From Sedimentisphaerales bacterium (GTDB lineage: Bacteria; Planctomycetota; Phycisphaerae; Sedimentisphaerales; Anaerobacaceae): DNA of 64,000 bases. The translations under genes were made by a program, and so were the position numbers. The notes below the pieces were generated by a model that saw only the letters and a program-made list of their open reading frames with translations, was not told where the DNA came from and searched no databases. Where the stretch lies: NCBI GenBank assembly GCA_016931715.1, contig JAFGEF010000041.1, positions 1-64,000 of the forward strand. Direction: 5' to 3'. Below, in pieces: positions 63,245 to 64,000 of this stretch. Position 1 is the first letter of the stretch; every line of letters starts with the position of its first letter.

Positions 63245-64000
63245 TTATTGAACCTTTATCGCTTCAGCAGGGCAAATGTTTTTGCATGTCCCGCAGCGAA
63301 TACATTTTTCAGCATCTATTTCATGTTTCTGGTAAGGCGTCATTGCGATAGCTTCGACGGGACAATGCTGAGCGCATAATGTGCAGCCGATGCAGTCGTC
63401 AGTCACTGAGTATGTAATCAGCGCTTTGCACTTTGCAGCCGGACAGCGTTTTTCGATATGAGCCTCATATTCATCACGGAAATATTTTATCGTCGATAGC
63501 ACAGGATTCGGAGCCGTTTTACCAAGACCGCACAGACTCGAATTTTGAACTATCCGCGCGAGGTTTTCAAGGTCATCAATATCAGATTTCTTTCCTTCAC
63601 CAGCGCATAATCTTTCTAAAATATCGAGCATGCGTCTTGTACCAATGCGGCAGAAGGTGCACTTGCCGCAGGACTGGTTCTGTGTGAACTCCAGAAAATA
63701 TCTTGCTATATCGACCATGCAGTCTGTCTCGTCAAGAGCAACCATTCCGCCTGAACCCATCATAGCGCCAACATCTTTCAATGTTTCGTAATCTACGGAA
63801 GTGTGCGCCAGATGCTCCGGCACACAGCCTCCAGAAGGTCCTCCAATTTGAACAGCTTTAAGTTTCAGTCCGCCTGAGATGCCGCCCCCGATGTCTTCTA
63901 TAATCTGGCGGATAGAGATGCCCATCGGCACTTCGATTAGACCGCCATTTGCGATTTTACCTGCAAGCGCGAATACTTTTGTACCTTTACTGCGGCCTAC
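63245..64000 (-). CDS. NuoF/HydB-like NADH-binding subunit (5' part beyond window)
   Basis: The 3' 251 codons of a flavin/iron-sulfur NADH dehydrogenase-like subunit. The visible chain starts inside GTKVFALAGKIANGGLIEVPMGISIRQIIEDIGGG, the glycine-rich region of NuoF, so the gene runs past the right edge. Then GGPSGG, the CGKCTFCRIGTRRMLDI and SLCGLG cysteines of the N3-type cluster, and a C-terminal tail with two 4Fe-4S motifs (CIGCTLCAQHCPVEAI and CIRCGTCKNICPAEAI) absent from respiratory NuoF but usual in HydB/HndC-type hydrogenase or formate dehydrogenase partners. It is the upstream partner of the flavoprotein at 61651. Confidence 0.9.
   Translation of the reverse strand, partial: VGRSKGTKVFALAGKIANGGLIEVPMGISIRQIIEDIGGGISGGLKLKAVQIGGPSGGCVPEHLAHTSVDYETLKDVGAMMGSGGMVALDETDCMVDIARYFLEFTQNQSCGKCTFCRIGTRRMLDILERLCAGEGKKSDIDDLENLARIVQNSSLCGLGKTAPNPVLSTIKYFRDEYEAHIEKRCPAAKCKALITYSVTDDCIGCTLCAQHCPVEAIAMTPYQKHEIDAEKCIRCGTCKNICPAEAIKVQ

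Noticed and set aside
1-64000. CRISPR array, rRNA or tRNA genes
   Set aside because: No regularly spaced direct repeats with spacers were noticed, and no rRNA or tRNA cloverleaf was recognised by eye; a tRNA scan would be needed to exclude a tRNA fully.

Overview
The window is AT-rich DNA from a Gram-negative-type (diderm) bacterium. LptF/LptG-type permeases, a secretin, a Wzm/Wzt-type polysaccharide exporter and many lipoproteins with signal peptides point to two membranes. Several features together suggest Planctomycetota, possibly an anaerobic Phycisphaerae-like lineage: ECF sigma factors joined to or next to beta-propeller proteins, paralogous PQQ-like propellers with WPxWRGP-type N-termini, a TIGR03790-type protein, a DUF2202 protein, and NuoF-like and KamA-like iron-sulfur enzymes. 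The taxonomy is inference; there is no rRNA or tRNA gene in the window.

Layout. 0-5.2 kb: a small membrane protein with an S1/P1 nuclease or phospholipase-C-like protein, a DUF4143 ATPase, and clpB. 5.2-12.8 kb: two inverted copies of a 189-bp MITE-like element (terminal inverted repeats plus two internal hairpins) flank a minus-strand set that encodes a lipoprotein, a secretin with eight N-terminal beta-sandwich-like repeats, and a periplasmic Ig-like protein. Two more small exported proteins lie just beyond (12.9-14.4 kb). 15.2-19.6 kb: a SurA-like foldase and two LptF/LptG-type permeases. 19.6-22.7 kb: the arginine genes argB-argD-argF, with a promoter and a terminator. 22.8-25.6 kb: a DUF2202 protein divergent from an ECF sigma / zinc-finger anti-sigma / CpxP-Spy-like operon. 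25.7-31.7 kb: an orphan DNA methyltransferase, a leucine-rich-repeat protein, a GroES-like protein, and a second ECF sigma operon with a propeller lipoprotein. 31.7-41.3 kb: an (alpha/alpha)6-type glycoside hydrolase, a giant sigma-factor/propeller/HEAT fusion, and two tandem exported proteins with a gluzincin-like layout but altered zinc ligands. 41.4-45.2 kb: an FRG-domain protein, a DUF2442 protein, an adenine methyltransferase and clpX. 45.4-58.2 kb: surface polysaccharide genes (Wzm, Wzt, a five-module 1417-residue protein, a GT29-like protein, a pyruvyl-transferase-like protein, GT2), a VanZ-like protein, and a sugar transferase / KamA / TIGR03790 operon. 58.3-64.0 kb: a membrane protein, two PQQ-like propellers, and an iron-sulfur flavoprotein next to a NuoF-like subunit that runs off the right edge.

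The main themes are envelope building (LPS-transport-type permeases, polysaccharide export, secretin, exported propellers) and envelope-linked transcription control (three ECF sigma systems of different architecture). The observations most worth following are the MITE-flanked secretin/adhesin-like locus, the one-piece sigma-to-periplasm fusion, the paired HExxE-(18)-D gluzincin-like proteins, and the five-module glycan protein.
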